From: JBMDXB01 sp048594975
Lineage (GTDB): Bacteria > Acidobacteriota > Vicinamibacteria > Vicinamibacterales > 2-12-FULL-66-21
DNA length: 64,000 bases
NCBI GenBank assembly: GCA_048594975.1
Contig: JBMDXQ010000093.1
Location: 119,021 to 183,020, forward strand
Direction: 5' to 3'
Shown: positions 26,141-35,380 of the stretch, piece by piece
How the letters are laid out: every line of letters starts with the position of its first letter
How positions within the stretch are numbered: position 1 is the first letter of the stretch
Position numbers and translations under genes: made by a program
Notes under the pieces: generated by a model
The model's input: only the letters and a program-made list of their open reading frames with translations
Told to the model about the DNA's origin: nothing
Databases searched by the model: none

Positions 26141-27674
26141 CGCGTTCCTGGCGCGGAGCGCCCGCGAGACGCCGGACAAGGTCGCCCTGGTGTGCGGCCA
26201 CCGCCGGCTGACCTACGCCGAGCTGCACGACGCCGCCATCCGTTTCGGGGCCTCACTCGCGGGTCTCGGTGTCCGCGGGGGGGATCGGGTCGTCCTGCAC
26301 ATGGAGAACGGGCCCGAGGTGGTGGTCGCGCTGTTTGGTGTGCTCGAAGCCGGCGCCGTGTTCGTACCCGTGAATCCGACGGTCAAGGCCGACAAGCTGG
26401 CATACATCCTCAACGATGCCGAAGCGGTCGCGCTCGTCACCGATCAGCCGAGCGCATTCGTTCGCGAGGTTCTGGAGAAGGCGACCAGCGTCAGCATCTG
26501 CGTCCAGACCGGGACGGAAGAGGGCGCCGATACGGGCCGTGGACCATCGACTGCGTTCCGCGCGCTGCTTGACGCCACGCCGGCTGTGCAGGCCCCGAAG
26601 CGTCCCATCGATATCGATCTCGCCGCGCTCGTGTACACCTCGGGGTCAACCGGCCGCCCGAAAGGCGTCATGCTGACGCACGCGAACATCGTCGCGGCCG
26701 CATCGTCGATCGCCAGGTACCTCGAACTTCGGCCGGACGATGTGGTGTTGAACGTTCTCCCGCTCTCGTTCGACTACGGGCTCTACCAGGTATTCCTGAC
26801 CTTCGGCGCGTCGGCGCGGCTGGTGCTGGAGCGATCGTTCGCCTACCCGCAGCTCACCCTCGACGTGCTGCAGCGTGAGCGCGCGACCGCGTTCCCCATC
26901 GTGCCCACGATCGCGGCGCTGCTCCTCAGGTACGACTTCAGCGCCTACGATCTCTCGGCGCTCCGCCTGGTGACCAACACCGGCGCCGCCCTTCCGCCCA
27001 CCGACATCGCTGCCCTGTGCGAGCGGCTCCCGCACGTGCGGTTGTTCTCGATGTACGGGTTGACCGAGTGCAAGCGGGTATCGTTTCTCGCACCGGAGGA
27101 GTTGCGGCGCCGTCCGACGTCGGTTGGCCAAGCGATGGACAACGTCGAGGTCTACCTCGTCGACGCCGACGGACGGCGGATGGACGCCGGCACCGGCGAG
27201 CTGGTCGTCAGGGGCTCGAACGTCATGCAGGGATACTGGGGTGATCCGGACGCGACGGCGCGCGTGCTGAAACCTGGTCTGCTGCCCGGCGAAAAGGTCC
27301 TGCACACGGGCGACATCTTTCGCATCGATGACGAGGGATACCTGTACTTTCGCAGCCGCGCCGACGACATCATCAAGTGCTGCGGGCACAGGGTTAGCCC
27401 GCGTGAGATTGAGGACGTCATTTCCGCCGTTCCCGGCGTTGAGCGGGCGGCGGTCGTCGGCGTGCCCGATCCGGTACTCGGTCAGGCCGTGAAGGGCTTC
27501 GTCACCCTGTCCGGCACGAGCCCGGTCACGGAGCAGGACATCCTGTCGCACTGCGCCCGGCATCTCGAGGACTTCATGGTGCCGAGCGCCATCGAGATCG
27601 TGACGGCGCTGCCGTTGACCGCTACCGGGAAAGTGGCGAAGCAGCCGCTGCTGGCCTGCCAGCCGAGTGCGTGA
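26130..27674 (+). CDS. Acyl-CoA ligase (AMP-forming), exosortase A-associated
   Basis: 514-residue member of the ANL superfamily, of the type linked to exosortase A loci. A3 motif 'VYTSGSTGRPKGVML', A5 'SMYGLTECKRVS', A7/A8 'LHTGDIFRIDDEGYLYFRSRADDI', and the A10 Lys in 'PLTATGKVAKQPL'. The substrate is not known. It starts at a TTG inside the carrier-1 gene and overlaps the exosortase start. It probably charges carrier 1. It differs from the second adenylation enzyme at 35635 in its binding-pocket residues. Confidence 0.9.
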   Translation: MLVNAFLARSARETPDKVALVCGHRRLTYAELHDAAIRFGASLAGLGVRGGDRVVLHMENGPEVVVALFGVLEAGAVFVPVNPTVKADKLAYILNDAEAVALVTDQPSAFVREVLEKATSVSICVQTGTEEGADTGRGPSTAFRALLDATPAVQAPKRPIDIDLAALVYTSGSTGRPKGVMLTHANIVAAASSIARYLELRPDDVVLNVLPLSFDYGLYQVFLTFGASARLVLERSFAYPQLTLDVLQRERATAFPIVPTIAALLLRYDFSAYDLSALRLVTNTGAALPPTDIAALCERLPHVRLFSMYGLTECKRVSFLAPEELRRRPTSVGQAMDNVEVYLVDADGRRMDAGTGELVVRGSNVMQGYWGDPDATARVLKPGLLPGEKVLHTGDIFRIDDEGYLYFRSRADDIIKCCGHRVSPREIEDVISAVPGVERAAVVGVPDPVLGQAVKGFVTLSGTSPVTEQDILSHCARHLEDFMVPSAIEIVTALPLTATGKVAKQPLLACQPSA

Positions 27675-29221
27675 ACGATCAGACACCTAACGGCGTCCGG
27701 TGGACGGCAGACGCGCCGGCCGGGGGGTGGCGCATCGGCGAGCTTGCCTTGTGCGGCATCGCCGTTGCGGCGCTGCTGTACGGGTACGGCGACGCCCTGG
27801 CGGGCATGGTGGACACGTGGAACGTGAGCCCGATGTACTCCTACGGCTACACGGTACCGGTCATCAGCCTGTACCTGCTCTGGGTGCGCCGGCAGGCACT
27901 GTCGCGTCTGTCGCCGGCTCCTGCGCGGCTCTGGGGTTCGGCCGTGCTCCTGCTGGGCATCGCCACCGCCGCGGCCGGGCGGGCTGCCGGCATTCAGCTC
28001 CTCCAGCAGCTCGCCTTCCTGGTGTCGCTCGTCGGCGCAGTGCTGTTGCTGTTCGGGACGGCGTACTTGCGGATCGCCTGGCCTGCAGTCGCCTATCTGC
28101 TCCTTATGATTCCGCTCTGGGACGCGCTCACCGAGCCGTTGCACGCGCCGTTTCAGCAGCTCTCTGCCGCTTTGGGTGTGGCCGTCCTCCAGACCCTCGG
28201 CATACCCGCGAACCGGGACGGCACGGTGATCGCGCTCCCCACGATGATCATCGAGGTGGGACGCGCCTGCAGCGGCGTGAACTACCTGGTTGCCGTCGTC
28301 GCGCTCGGACTGCCGCTGGCCTACCTGTACTTGCCGACGCTCTGGCGGCGGACCACACTGGTGGTTTCGGCCGTTGTCATTGCGGCGGTGTCGAACGGCT
28401 TGCGGGTCGCGCTCATCGGAATCCTGGCCTACCTCGACATCGGGTCGCCGTTACACGGTCCGCTGCATGTCCTCCACGGCTTGTTCGTCGCCGCAGCCGG
28501 GTACCTCGTCATCTTCGCGGGCTTGTGGCTGCTGATGCCGCGCTCGCCCGTCGTCGCGGCCGAGGTCCGCGGGCAGCCGACGCCCGTCGCGATCCGGCGC
28601 CTGCCCCGCCTCGAGCTGATTGCGATAACCGTCGCCTTCTGCGCGATGGGAGCAGGTCTGCTGGCGCGCCCGTCGCGCCCGGTGCTCCTCGGTAGCGGCT
28701 TCGAACGGCTGCCGACACGCCTCGGGCAGTGGCATGGCGAGTTCAGCGTCGCGGTGGATGACGCGGCTCCGATCTGGCCCGCAGCGGATACCCAGTTCCG
28801 ACAGCGATACCGCTCGCCGGGAGGCGCGGTCATCGACGTTCATCTCTCGCACTTCGAGTCACAGCGCCAGACCCGGGAGCTGGTCAGCTTCCGGACCGCC
28901 GACCTGCACCGGCGCTCCTCGCCGGTCAGCCTCCGCACCCCGGCGGGACTCTCGTTCGAGGCCAACAGAGTTCATGCGGTCGAGGGCGGTGATGACCTTC
29001 TGTTCTGGTACGTGGTGGCCGGTGTCCCCGAACGCGGCGAGTATCAGGCGAAGCTGCGGACGCTCTGGACCTCGCTCGTCCTCGCCCGCAGCGACGGCAC
29101 CGGGATCGTGCTGTCTCCGGTCAACGCGGTGACGTCCGAATCCGACCTTCGGGAGCTCGCCGGCCTCGTCCAGGACTCCGTACAGCAGCGGTTGTCACCG
29201 CGTGCATCTTCCGCCCGGTAG
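27671..29221 (+). CDS. xrtA: Exosortase A with C-terminal EpsI domain
   Basis: 516-residue membrane protein. About eight helices form the exosortase domain (1-300), with the catalytic Cys200 in 'GRACSGVNYL', Arg245 in 'SNGLRVALIG' and His269 in 'LHVLHGLFV'. The last 190 residues form an EpsI domain ('WHGEFSVAVDDAAPIW', 'VDVHLSHFESQRQ' type). Exosortases recognise PEP-CTERM tails and process and attach surface proteins. EpsI is normally a separate or fused partner in exosortase A loci. Start GTG 27671 overlaps the ligase stop. No PEP-CTERM substrate is encoded in this window. Confidence 0.93.
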   Translation: MNDQTPNGVRWTADAPAGGWRIGELALCGIAVAALLYGYGDALAGMVDTWNVSPMYSYGYTVPVISLYLLWVRRQALSRLSPAPARLWGSAVLLLGIATAAAGRAAGIQLLQQLAFLVSLVGAVLLLFGTAYLRIAWPAVAYLLLMIPLWDALTEPLHAPFQQLSAALGVAVLQTLGIPANRDGTVIALPTMIIEVGRACSGVNYLVAVVALGLPLAYLYLPTLWRRTTLVVSAVVIAAVSNGLRVALIGILAYLDIGSPLHGPLHVLHGLFVAAAGYLVIFAGLWLLMPRSPVVAAEVRGQPTPVAIRRLPRLELIAITVAFCAMGAGLLARPSRPVLLGSGFERLPTRLGQWHGEFSVAVDDAAPIWPAADTQFRQRYRSPGGAVIDVHLSHFESQRQTRELVSFRTADLHRRSSPVSLRTPAGLSFEANRVHAVEGGDDLLFWYVVAGVPERGEYQAKLRTLWTSLVLARSDGTGIVLSPVNAVTSESDLRELAGLVQDSVQQRLSPRASSAR

Positions 29222-29222
29222 C

Positions 29223-30248
29223 ATGCGCATCATCGAGTGTGACGAGTCGCACCGACGCGAATGGAACGCATTCGTCGAGGCGTCTCCCGAAGGGTCGCTG
29301 TACCACCGGTTCGAATGGCGTGACGTGAACCGGGCGTGCTTCGGCCACAGGTCGGCTTACCTGGCCGCGCTGGACGCGGACCGGATCGTCGGCGTGTTTC
29401 CCATCGTGCAGGTCAAGAGTGCGCTGTTCGGCAACATCGCCTGTTCGCTGCCGTTTGTGAACTACGGCGGCCCGTGCGCGGAGAACGAGGCCATCGAGCG
29501 GGCCTTGCTCGATGCGGGGACCTCCCGCAGCGACCGGTGGCGCGTCGACTACCTGGAAATCCGCACCAGACGGCGTCTGGCGAACCTGCCCACGTCCGAG
29601 CACAAGGTGAGCATGAGCCTGGACCTCACGCCGGACCCGGACCTGCTCTGGAAGCGCTTCACCAGCGCGCACCGGCAGGACATCCGCGGCGGCTACAAGA
29701 AAGGGCTGACGGCGCGTCTCGGCGGATCGGAGCTGCTCGGCGACTTCTACGCCGTGCTGTCCGAGAGCTGGCGTGACCTCGGCACGCCTATCTACTCGCG
29801 ACGGTATCTGGAGACGGTCGCGCGGACCTTCGAGCGTTTCACCCGGTTCTGCGTCGTCTACGCCGGCGACGAGCCTGCTGCGGCATCGCTGGACATGCTG
29901 GACGGTGACACCGCCGAAGGGCTGTGGCTCGGCTCCCGGGCGAAGTTCCGGAAGCAGTACGCCGGGTACGTCCTCTACTGGGAGCTGATCAAGAACGCGT
30001 GCGAGCGGGGACTCAAGCGGTTCCACCTTGGACGCTCGACCGTGCAGTCCGGCGGCGAGTGGTTCAAGAAGAAATGGAACGCCTACCCGACGCAGCTCTA
30101 CTGGCAGTACGTGTTGCGAACCCGCGGCGACGTACCGCAGCTGAACGTGGCCAATCCGAGGTACCGACTCGCGATCAGGGCCTGGCAGCAGCTGCCCGTG
30201 CCGGTCACGCAGATTATCGGCCCGATGATCGCGCGGAGCATCCCGTGA
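29223..30248 (+). CDS. XrtA-associated FemAB-family acyltransferase
   Basis: 341-residue FemAB/GNAT-type protein of the kind found next to exosortase A ('SPEGSLYHRFEWRDVN' N-terminal region, 'FHLGRSTVQSGGEWFKKKW' near residue 280). FemAB proteins form peptide or amide links with aminoacyl donors, and this subgroup is presumed to modify the polysaccharide or its precursors. The ATG at 29223 follows the exosortase stop by 1 nt; a GTG at 29202 is less likely. The stop overlaps the next gene's GTG. Confidence 0.9.
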   Translation: MRIIECDESHRREWNAFVEASPEGSLYHRFEWRDVNRACFGHRSAYLAALDADRIVGVFPIVQVKSALFGNIACSLPFVNYGGPCAENEAIERALLDAGTSRSDRWRVDYLEIRTRRRLANLPTSEHKVSMSLDLTPDPDLLWKRFTSAHRQDIRGGYKKGLTARLGGSELLGDFYAVLSESWRDLGTPIYSRRYLETVARTFERFTRFCVVYAGDEPAAASLDMLDGDTAEGLWLGSRAKFRKQYAGYVLYWELIKNACERGLKRFHLGRSTVQSGGEWFKKKWNAYPTQLYWQYVLRTRGDVPQLNVANPRYRLAIRAWQQLPVPVTQIIGPMIARSIP

Positions 30249-31558
30249 GATCGCGTTTCCGATACGTTGCACCAGCCGGCGCCCCCATCCATATCGGCGA
30301 TCTCGCGCGGTGGGCCGGCCTGGTCGTGGGCCGGGAGGACGTTGGCCGCTCGCTCCGGCAGGAGGTGTGCGGCCGGTTCGGCGTGGCGCACAGTTTTCTG
30401 ACCTCGACGGGCCGGGCCGGCCTGACGCTGCTGCTGCGATCGCTGCGGCGCCTCGCGCCAGCCGAACGCGACGAAGTCATCATTCCCTCCTACACGTGCT
30501 TTTCCGTCGCCGCCTCGATCGTCAAGGCCGGCCTGCGTCCCCGCCTCGCCGATGTCTCGCCGGAGACGCTCGACTACGCTCCCGGCGAGCTGGAGCACGC
30601 CGACTGCGGGCGCGTGCTGGCGATCCTGGCGACGAACCTGTACGGGTTGCCCAACGATTTGCCCGCGATCAGCGACATTGCCCGCCGCCGCGGAGTCTTC
30701 CTCATCGACGACGCGGCGCAGGCGATGGGAGCCGCTGTTGGCGGCCGGCCGTCCGGCACGTGGGGAGACGCAGGCCTCTACAGCCTCGACAAGGGAAAGA
30801 ACATCTCGGCGATTGACGGCGGCATCGTCGTTACCAGCTCAGACCGGATCGCGTCCGCCTTCGCCCGGGAAGCCGCCGGCATCCGTCCTCCCGGATTCTC
30901 GGAGTCCGCGGCGGCTGTCGTGAAGCTGCTGGCGTACTTCACACTGCTTCGGCCGTCGTTGTACTGGATCCCGGCCTCGATCCCGCAGCTCGGGCTGGGG
31001 CGGACGATCTACACGACTGACTACCCGCTTGCATCGCCCCCCCGGGCGCTCGTTGCCCTGGGAGCGGTGATGGTGAAACGCCTGCGCGAGTACGGCAACA
31101 CGCGCGCGGCAAACGCGGCAGCGCTCCTGAATGGACTCGGCAGCCTTCCCGGCGTGCGGACCATCCGTCCGGCAACCGGCTCGGTGCCTGCGTACCTGCG
31201 CCTCCCGTTCCTGGCCGCCGATGCGCCGGCGCGCACCCGGCTGCTCCACTCGCTCACAGCAGGCGGAATCGGGGCCACCGGTTCGTACCCCTCGTCGATC
31301 GCCGACATTCCGCAGCTCCAGGGCACGCTCGCCAATCCAGGCGCAAGCGTTGACGGCGGCCGCCACGTCGCGCGTCACATCGTCACCCTGCCGACGCACT
31401 CCTTTGTTGGCCGGGGGGACATCGAGCGGGCGCTCGACATCGTCAGCCGCCACAGTCGCGGAGTGTCGCCCGGTCGTACGGCAGCGCCCCTACCCCGGAC
31501 GTCAGCCGCTCTCGACGATCCACGCGGCACGCACGCCGGCGCGCGCACGATTCTGTGA
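30245..31558 (+). CDS. DegT/DnrJ/EryC1-type aminotransferase
   Basis: 437-residue PLP-dependent sugar aminotransferase. The N-terminal 'TSTGRAGLTLLL', 'VIIPSYTCFSVA' and 'FLIDDAAQAMGA' fit the fold, and the PLP-binding Lys is in 'YSLDKGKNISAIDGG'. The motif around the Lys (SLDKGK) differs from the usual SFHxxK, which marks a divergent member. A GTG start (30245) overlaps the FemAB stop. It probably makes an amino sugar for the glycan. Confidence 0.85.
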   Translation: MRSRFRYVAPAGAPIHIGDLARWAGLVVGREDVGRSLRQEVCGRFGVAHSFLTSTGRAGLTLLLRSLRRLAPAERDEVIIPSYTCFSVAASIVKAGLRPRLADVSPETLDYAPGELEHADCGRVLAILATNLYGLPNDLPAISDIARRRGVFLIDDAAQAMGAAVGGRPSGTWGDAGLYSLDKGKNISAIDGGIVVTSSDRIASAFAREAAGIRPPGFSESAAAVVKLLAYFTLLRPSLYWIPASIPQLGLGRTIYTTDYPLASPPRALVALGAVMVKRLREYGNTRAANAAALLNGLGSLPGVRTIRPATGSVPAYLRLPFLAADAPARTRLLHSLTAGGIGATGSYPSSIADIPQLQGTLANPGASVDGGRHVARHIVTLPTHSFVGRGDIERALDIVSRHSRGVSPGRTAAPLPRTSAALDDPRGTHAGARTIL

Positions 31559-32757
31559 AGGTGGATAGTCGCGTGATGGTGTCCTCGAATGACACGACGA
31601 ATACCCGGACCGGCTTCGCGGAGCTGACGGAACAGCAGCGGAAGCTCCAGGAGGCGGCGGTCGAGTTCGCCCGGGCCGGCCTCGCGCACGACATGGTCGC
31701 GGGGGACCGCGAGGGACGGTTCGATCGGGCCGCCTGGAGGCGGTGCGCGGAGTTCGGCGTGCTCGGGATGCCGATCCCCGAGGAGTATGGCGGCCTCGGC
31801 CTGGGTCTGTCGGAGTTGCTGGCGGTCATGGAAGGCCTCGGATACGGCACGCGCGACCAGGGGCTGCTGTTCTCGCTCAACGCGCACCTCTGGACGAACT
31901 CGATTCCGATTCTCGTCTACGGCACCGACGAGCAGCGCCGGAAGTACCTTCCTCCGCTCTGCGACGGCACCTTCGTCGGCGCCAACGCCGCCTCGGAGCC
32001 GGACGCCGGCTCCGACATCTTCAGCATGCGGACGCGGGCACGCCGCGACGGCGACCAGTACGTGCTCAATGGCACGAAGACGTTCGTGACCAATGCGCCG
32101 GTGGCCGACCTGTTCGTCGCGTACGCCACGGTCAACCCGGCGCTCGGGGTCACCGGCATCACCGCCTTTGTCATCGAGCGGGACACTCCGGGGCTGACGA
32201 TCAGCCGCCACCTCGACAAGATGGGGTTGCGGACGTCGCCCATGGCCGAGGTCCTCCTCGAGGACTGCCGCGTTCCGGTCGGCCAGCGGCTCGGACGCGA
32301 AGGGCGTGGGGTGATGGTATTCGAGTCGTCGATGGAGTGGGAGCGCGGCTGCATCCTCGCCAGCTGCCTCGGGGTCATGCGCCGGCAGCTGCGCGACTGT
32401 ATCGAGCACGCGCGCTCCCGCAAGCAGTTCGGCAAGCCGATCGGCAAGTTCCAGTCGGTCGCAAACCGGCTCGTCGACATGCGGGTGCGGCTGGACACGT
32501 GCCGCCCGCTCGTCTATCGCATCGGCGCGTTGAAGGATTCAAAGCGCGATGCCACCACCGAGGCGGCGATCGCGAAACTGTACGTATCGGAGTGTTTCGT
32601 GCGCTCCTGCCTGGACGCGATTCAGGTGTTCGGAGGCTACGGGTACATGACCGACCAGCAGGTCGAGCGTGACCTGCGCGATTCCATCGGGAGCACCCTC
32701 TATTCGGGTACCTCGGAGATCCAGCGGAACATCATCGCGCGGGGGCTTGGCCTGTGA
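31555..32757 (+). CDS. Acyl-CoA dehydrogenase family, probable aminoacyl-carrier dehydrogenase
   Basis: 400-residue flavoprotein of the ACAD fold. Signature 'GANAASEPDAGSD' is followed by 'NAPVADLFVAYATV' and the region 'WERGCILASCLGVM', and the C-terminus has 'LYSGTSEIQR'. The base of MCAD-type enzymes (Glu in YEGT) is Ser here. Instead Glu263 sits in 'EWERGC', the position of the catalytic Glu in isovaleryl-CoA-type enzymes. These patterns resemble PltE/RedW, which oxidise prolyl-S-carrier to pyrrolyl-S-carrier. That match is from memory and needs a search. Electrons could pass to the ETF system at 7870. The start is a GTG overlapping the aminotransferase stop. Confidence 0.85.
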   Translation: MKVDSRVMVSSNDTTNTRTGFAELTEQQRKLQEAAVEFARAGLAHDMVAGDREGRFDRAAWRRCAEFGVLGMPIPEEYGGLGLGLSELLAVMEGLGYGTRDQGLLFSLNAHLWTNSIPILVYGTDEQRRKYLPPLCDGTFVGANAASEPDAGSDIFSMRTRARRDGDQYVLNGTKTFVTNAPVADLFVAYATVNPALGVTGITAFVIERDTPGLTISRHLDKMGLRTSPMAEVLLEDCRVPVGQRLGREGRGVMVFESSMEWERGCILASCLGVMRRQLRDCIEHARSRKQFGKPIGKFQSVANRLVDMRVRLDTCRPLVYRIGALKDSKRDATTEAAIAKLYVSECFVRSCLDAIQVFGGYGYMTDQQVERDLRDSIGSTLYSGTSEIQRNIIARGLGL

Positions 32758-35363
32758 ACTCCACCACCACCGATGTCCTGCAGCCCCAGCTCGCTCAGGC
32801 AGCGCCCCTGCCGGAGAGCGTCGGCTGGCCGCTCACACGACACCTGCTGTCAGCCGGCCAGCTGCTGATGGCCGTTCTCGTGGTGCAGCTGTATTCGATG
32901 GAGAGTCCGGCGTTCCGCCGTGTCTTCGCGCTGGCGGCGGCGGGTTTCGTGGTCAACCTTGCCCTGCCGCTGAAATACCGCCTGCCGTTTTTCGTCGGCC
33001 TGTCGCTGGCCGGCGCGGTCGTGGTGTTCGGCTTTGCGGACGCGGCCTGGCTGGTGGCGTGCGGAATGGTGCTGATCGGCATCTGTCACCTGCCGCTGTC
33101 CTTCCGGGTGCGGGTCGTGGCGCTGGTAGTGGCCGGAACCGCGCTGGCGGTCTCGCGAGCCGGTCTCGTGCCGTCCCCCTGGTCTTCAGCCGTGTGGCCG
33201 ATCCTCGGGTCGATGTTCATGTTCCGGCTGGTCCTGTACATGCTGGGGACGAAAGGCGGCCGCCCCGAAGGGGGAGTGTGGGCCTCGCTTGCCTACTTCT
33301 TCATGCTGCCGAACCTGGTCTTCCCGTTGTTTCCGGTTGTCGATTACCAGACGTTCAGGCGGACGCACTACGACCGCAAGGACACCGTCATCTACGAACA
33401 GGGCCTGCTCTGGATCGCCCGCGGGCTCGTCCACCTGCTGATGTACCGGTTCGTGTACCACAGCGTGCTGAACGATCCGACCGACGTAGTACGGCTCGGG
33501 GACCTCGTGCAGTTCATGGTGGGGACGTTCCTGCTCTACCTGCGGGTGTCCGGCCAGTTCCACCTGATCGTCGGCATCCTTCACCTGTTCGGGTTCCGGC
33601 TGCCGGAGACGCACAAGCTGTACTATCTCGCGCACAGCTTCACCGAGCTGTGGCGTCGCATCAACATCTACTGGACGGACTTCATGATGAAGGCCGTCTT
33701 CTATCCCGCGTATTTCCGGCTCAAGCGGCTCGGCCCGACTCGGGCGCTGGTGCTGTCGACGGTGGCGGTCTTCGCCACGACGTGGGTCCTGCACTCCTAC
33801 CAGTGGTTCTGGCTGCGCGGCGGATTTCCACTGACGTTGCAGGACGTGCTGTTCTGGGGTGTGCTCGGCGCGCTGGTCATACGTGGCGCCGTCCGGGAAT
33901 CGACCAGCGTCAAGAAGCCGAGAGCGGGGGTTTCGGGGTGGAGCTGGAGGCTCGGGCTGCGAGCGGCGGCCACCTTCGGATTCTTCTGCTTCCTGTGGTC
34001 GCTCTGGAGCACCGAATCGGTGAGCGACTGGATCTGGATGTTCGGCGCGGCCGCACGCGTCGATGTGAAGGGCACCGCCTTGCTCGCCGGCCTCTTCACC
34101 ACCCTTCTGCTGCTTGGCGGGCGTGACTGGAATGCGGCGGCAACCTCACGGCCTCGGTGGGTCCGGTTTGCGTTCGCTCCGCAGTCACGCACTGTCGCGC
34201 CGCTCGCGGTGCTGATCGTGCTGGCGCAGCCGGCTGTCCAGGCGCGGGTTCCACATGCGCTTGGCGATGTCGTTGCGGCGATGCGCGCCACGGGTCTGAA
34301 CGCCCGCGACGCGGCGCTGCAACACCGTGGCTATTACGAACAGCTCGAGCAGCGTGGGCAGCGCGGCGCTGTCGAGCGCGCGGGCGGTGAACAGCGCGGC
34401 GGCTGGGACAACTTGGCCTCGATCGGCGTACTGCGGGAACGCAATGATCTCCTGACGCGCGATCTCCTCCCCTCACGCGTGGCGGTGTGGAACGGCAAGC
34501 AGTTCACCACCAACCAGTGGGGCATGCGCGATCGGGAGTACCCGAGAGACAAGCCGGACGGCACGCTCCGGATCGCTCTGCTCGGACCGTCGCACGTCAT
34601 GGGGAACGGCGTCGCGGACGGCGAGACGTTTGAAGCGCTGGTCGAGGATCGCCTGAACACTGATTTCACGCTTCCGGGATACCGCCGCTTCGAGATCCTG
34701 AACTTCGCCGTGGATGGCTATTCGTTGATGGAGCAGGTCGCACTCCTCGAGGACCGGGTGTTCCGGTTCTCGCCCGACGTCGTCATTGCGACCCACTACT
34801 ATTTCAACCGCCCGACGACCGAACGGTACCTGTTGAAGCTGATCGCGCGGGACGTCCCGATCCCGTACGAACCTATCAGGCACCTTATGACCGGCGCGGG
34901 CCTCGTCGACGTGAAGGCCGGACGCATCCCGGTGCCGTTCTCGACGGGCCGCCGGCTGACGCGATGGTTCGGCTTCCAGCCTCGAATGCCAGAGGGGGAA
35001 GCGTCCGCACGGGTACGCTGGATCGGCGATGACGTACTCGCCTGGTCGTTCAAACGATTTGCCGAGGTGACGGCGTCGAAGGGCGCGGTCCCGGTGATCC
35101 TCGTGCTCAACCAAGTACTTGACGACGAGCCCCAGGGCGTTCCTCAGAGGAACGCGATCGAACGCGCGGGGCTGCCGCTGCTCAATCTGCTGGGCATCTA
35201 CACCGGCCGTGATCTCGCGTCGCTGCGAGTGGCGCCGTGGGACGAGCATCCGAACCGGGCAGGGCACCAGCTCATCGCCGATCGCCTCTATCCCGAATTG
35301 ACGGCCTTTCTCGTGTCGCACCGGGCGGGCGAGCGCGCCTCGGCGAATCGGACGAACGAGTAA
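32754..35363 (+). CDS. MBOAT-type membrane O-acyltransferase fused to SGNH domain
   Basis: 869 residues in two parts. Residues about 25-490 are a polytopic membrane protein with roughly twelve hydrophobic segments; His347 in 'WVLHSYQWFWLRG' sits where MBOAT proteins have their catalytic His. Residues about 560-869 form an SGNH-like domain: the first block reads GPSHVMGNGV with Ser613 (Asp replaced by Pro), and the catalytic pair is Asp830/His832 in 'DEHPNRAGHQ'. In alginate or Dlt-type systems the membrane acyltransferase and the SGNH protein are separate; here they are one polypeptide. It probably passes an acyl group from the cytoplasm to an extracytoplasmic glycan. The start (GTG 32754) overlaps the dehydrogenase stop. 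Confidence 0.75.
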   Translation: MNSTTTDVLQPQLAQAAPLPESVGWPLTRHLLSAGQLLMAVLVVQLYSMESPAFRRVFALAAAGFVVNLALPLKYRLPFFVGLSLAGAVVVFGFADAAWLVACGMVLIGICHLPLSFRVRVVALVVAGTALAVSRAGLVPSPWSSAVWPILGSMFMFRLVLYMLGTKGGRPEGGVWASLAYFFMLPNLVFPLFPVVDYQTFRRTHYDRKDTVIYEQGLLWIARGLVHLLMYRFVYHSVLNDPTDVVRLGDLVQFMVGTFLLYLRVSGQFHLIVGILHLFGFRLPETHKLYYLAHSFTELWRRINIYWTDFMMKAVFYPAYFRLKRLGPTRALVLSTVAVFATTWVLHSYQWFWLRGGFPLTLQDVLFWGVLGALVIRGAVRESTSVKKPRAGVSGWSWRLGLRAAATFGFFCFLWSLWSTESVSDWIWMFGAAARVDVKGTALLAGLFTTLLLLGGRDWNAAATSRPRWVRFAFAPQSRTVAPLAVLIVLAQPAVQARVPHALGDVVAAMRATGLNARDAALQHRGYYEQLEQRGQRGAVERAGGEQRGGWDNLASIGVLRERNDLLTRDLLPSRVAVWNGKQFTTNQWGMRDREYPRDKPDGTLRIALLGPSHVMGNGVADGETFEALVEDRLNTDFTLPGYRRFEILNFAVDGYSLMEQVALLEDRVFRFSPDVVIATHYYFNRPTTERYLLKLIARDVPIPYEPIRHLMTGAGLVDVKAGRIPVPFSTGRRLTRWFGFQPRMPEGEASARVRWIGDDVLAWSFKRFAEVTASKGAVPVILVLNQVLDDEPQGVPQRNAIERAGLPLLNLLGIYTGRDLASLRVAPWDEHPNRAGHQLIADRLYPELTAFLVSHRAGERASANRTNE

Positions 35364-35380
35364 TCGGAGGACCCGTGGCC

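Noticed and set aside
29924..30244. Upstream extension of the DegT aminotransferase frame
   Set aside because: It overlaps the FemAB gene throughout; the GTG at 30245 overlapping the FemAB stop gives the family N-terminus.
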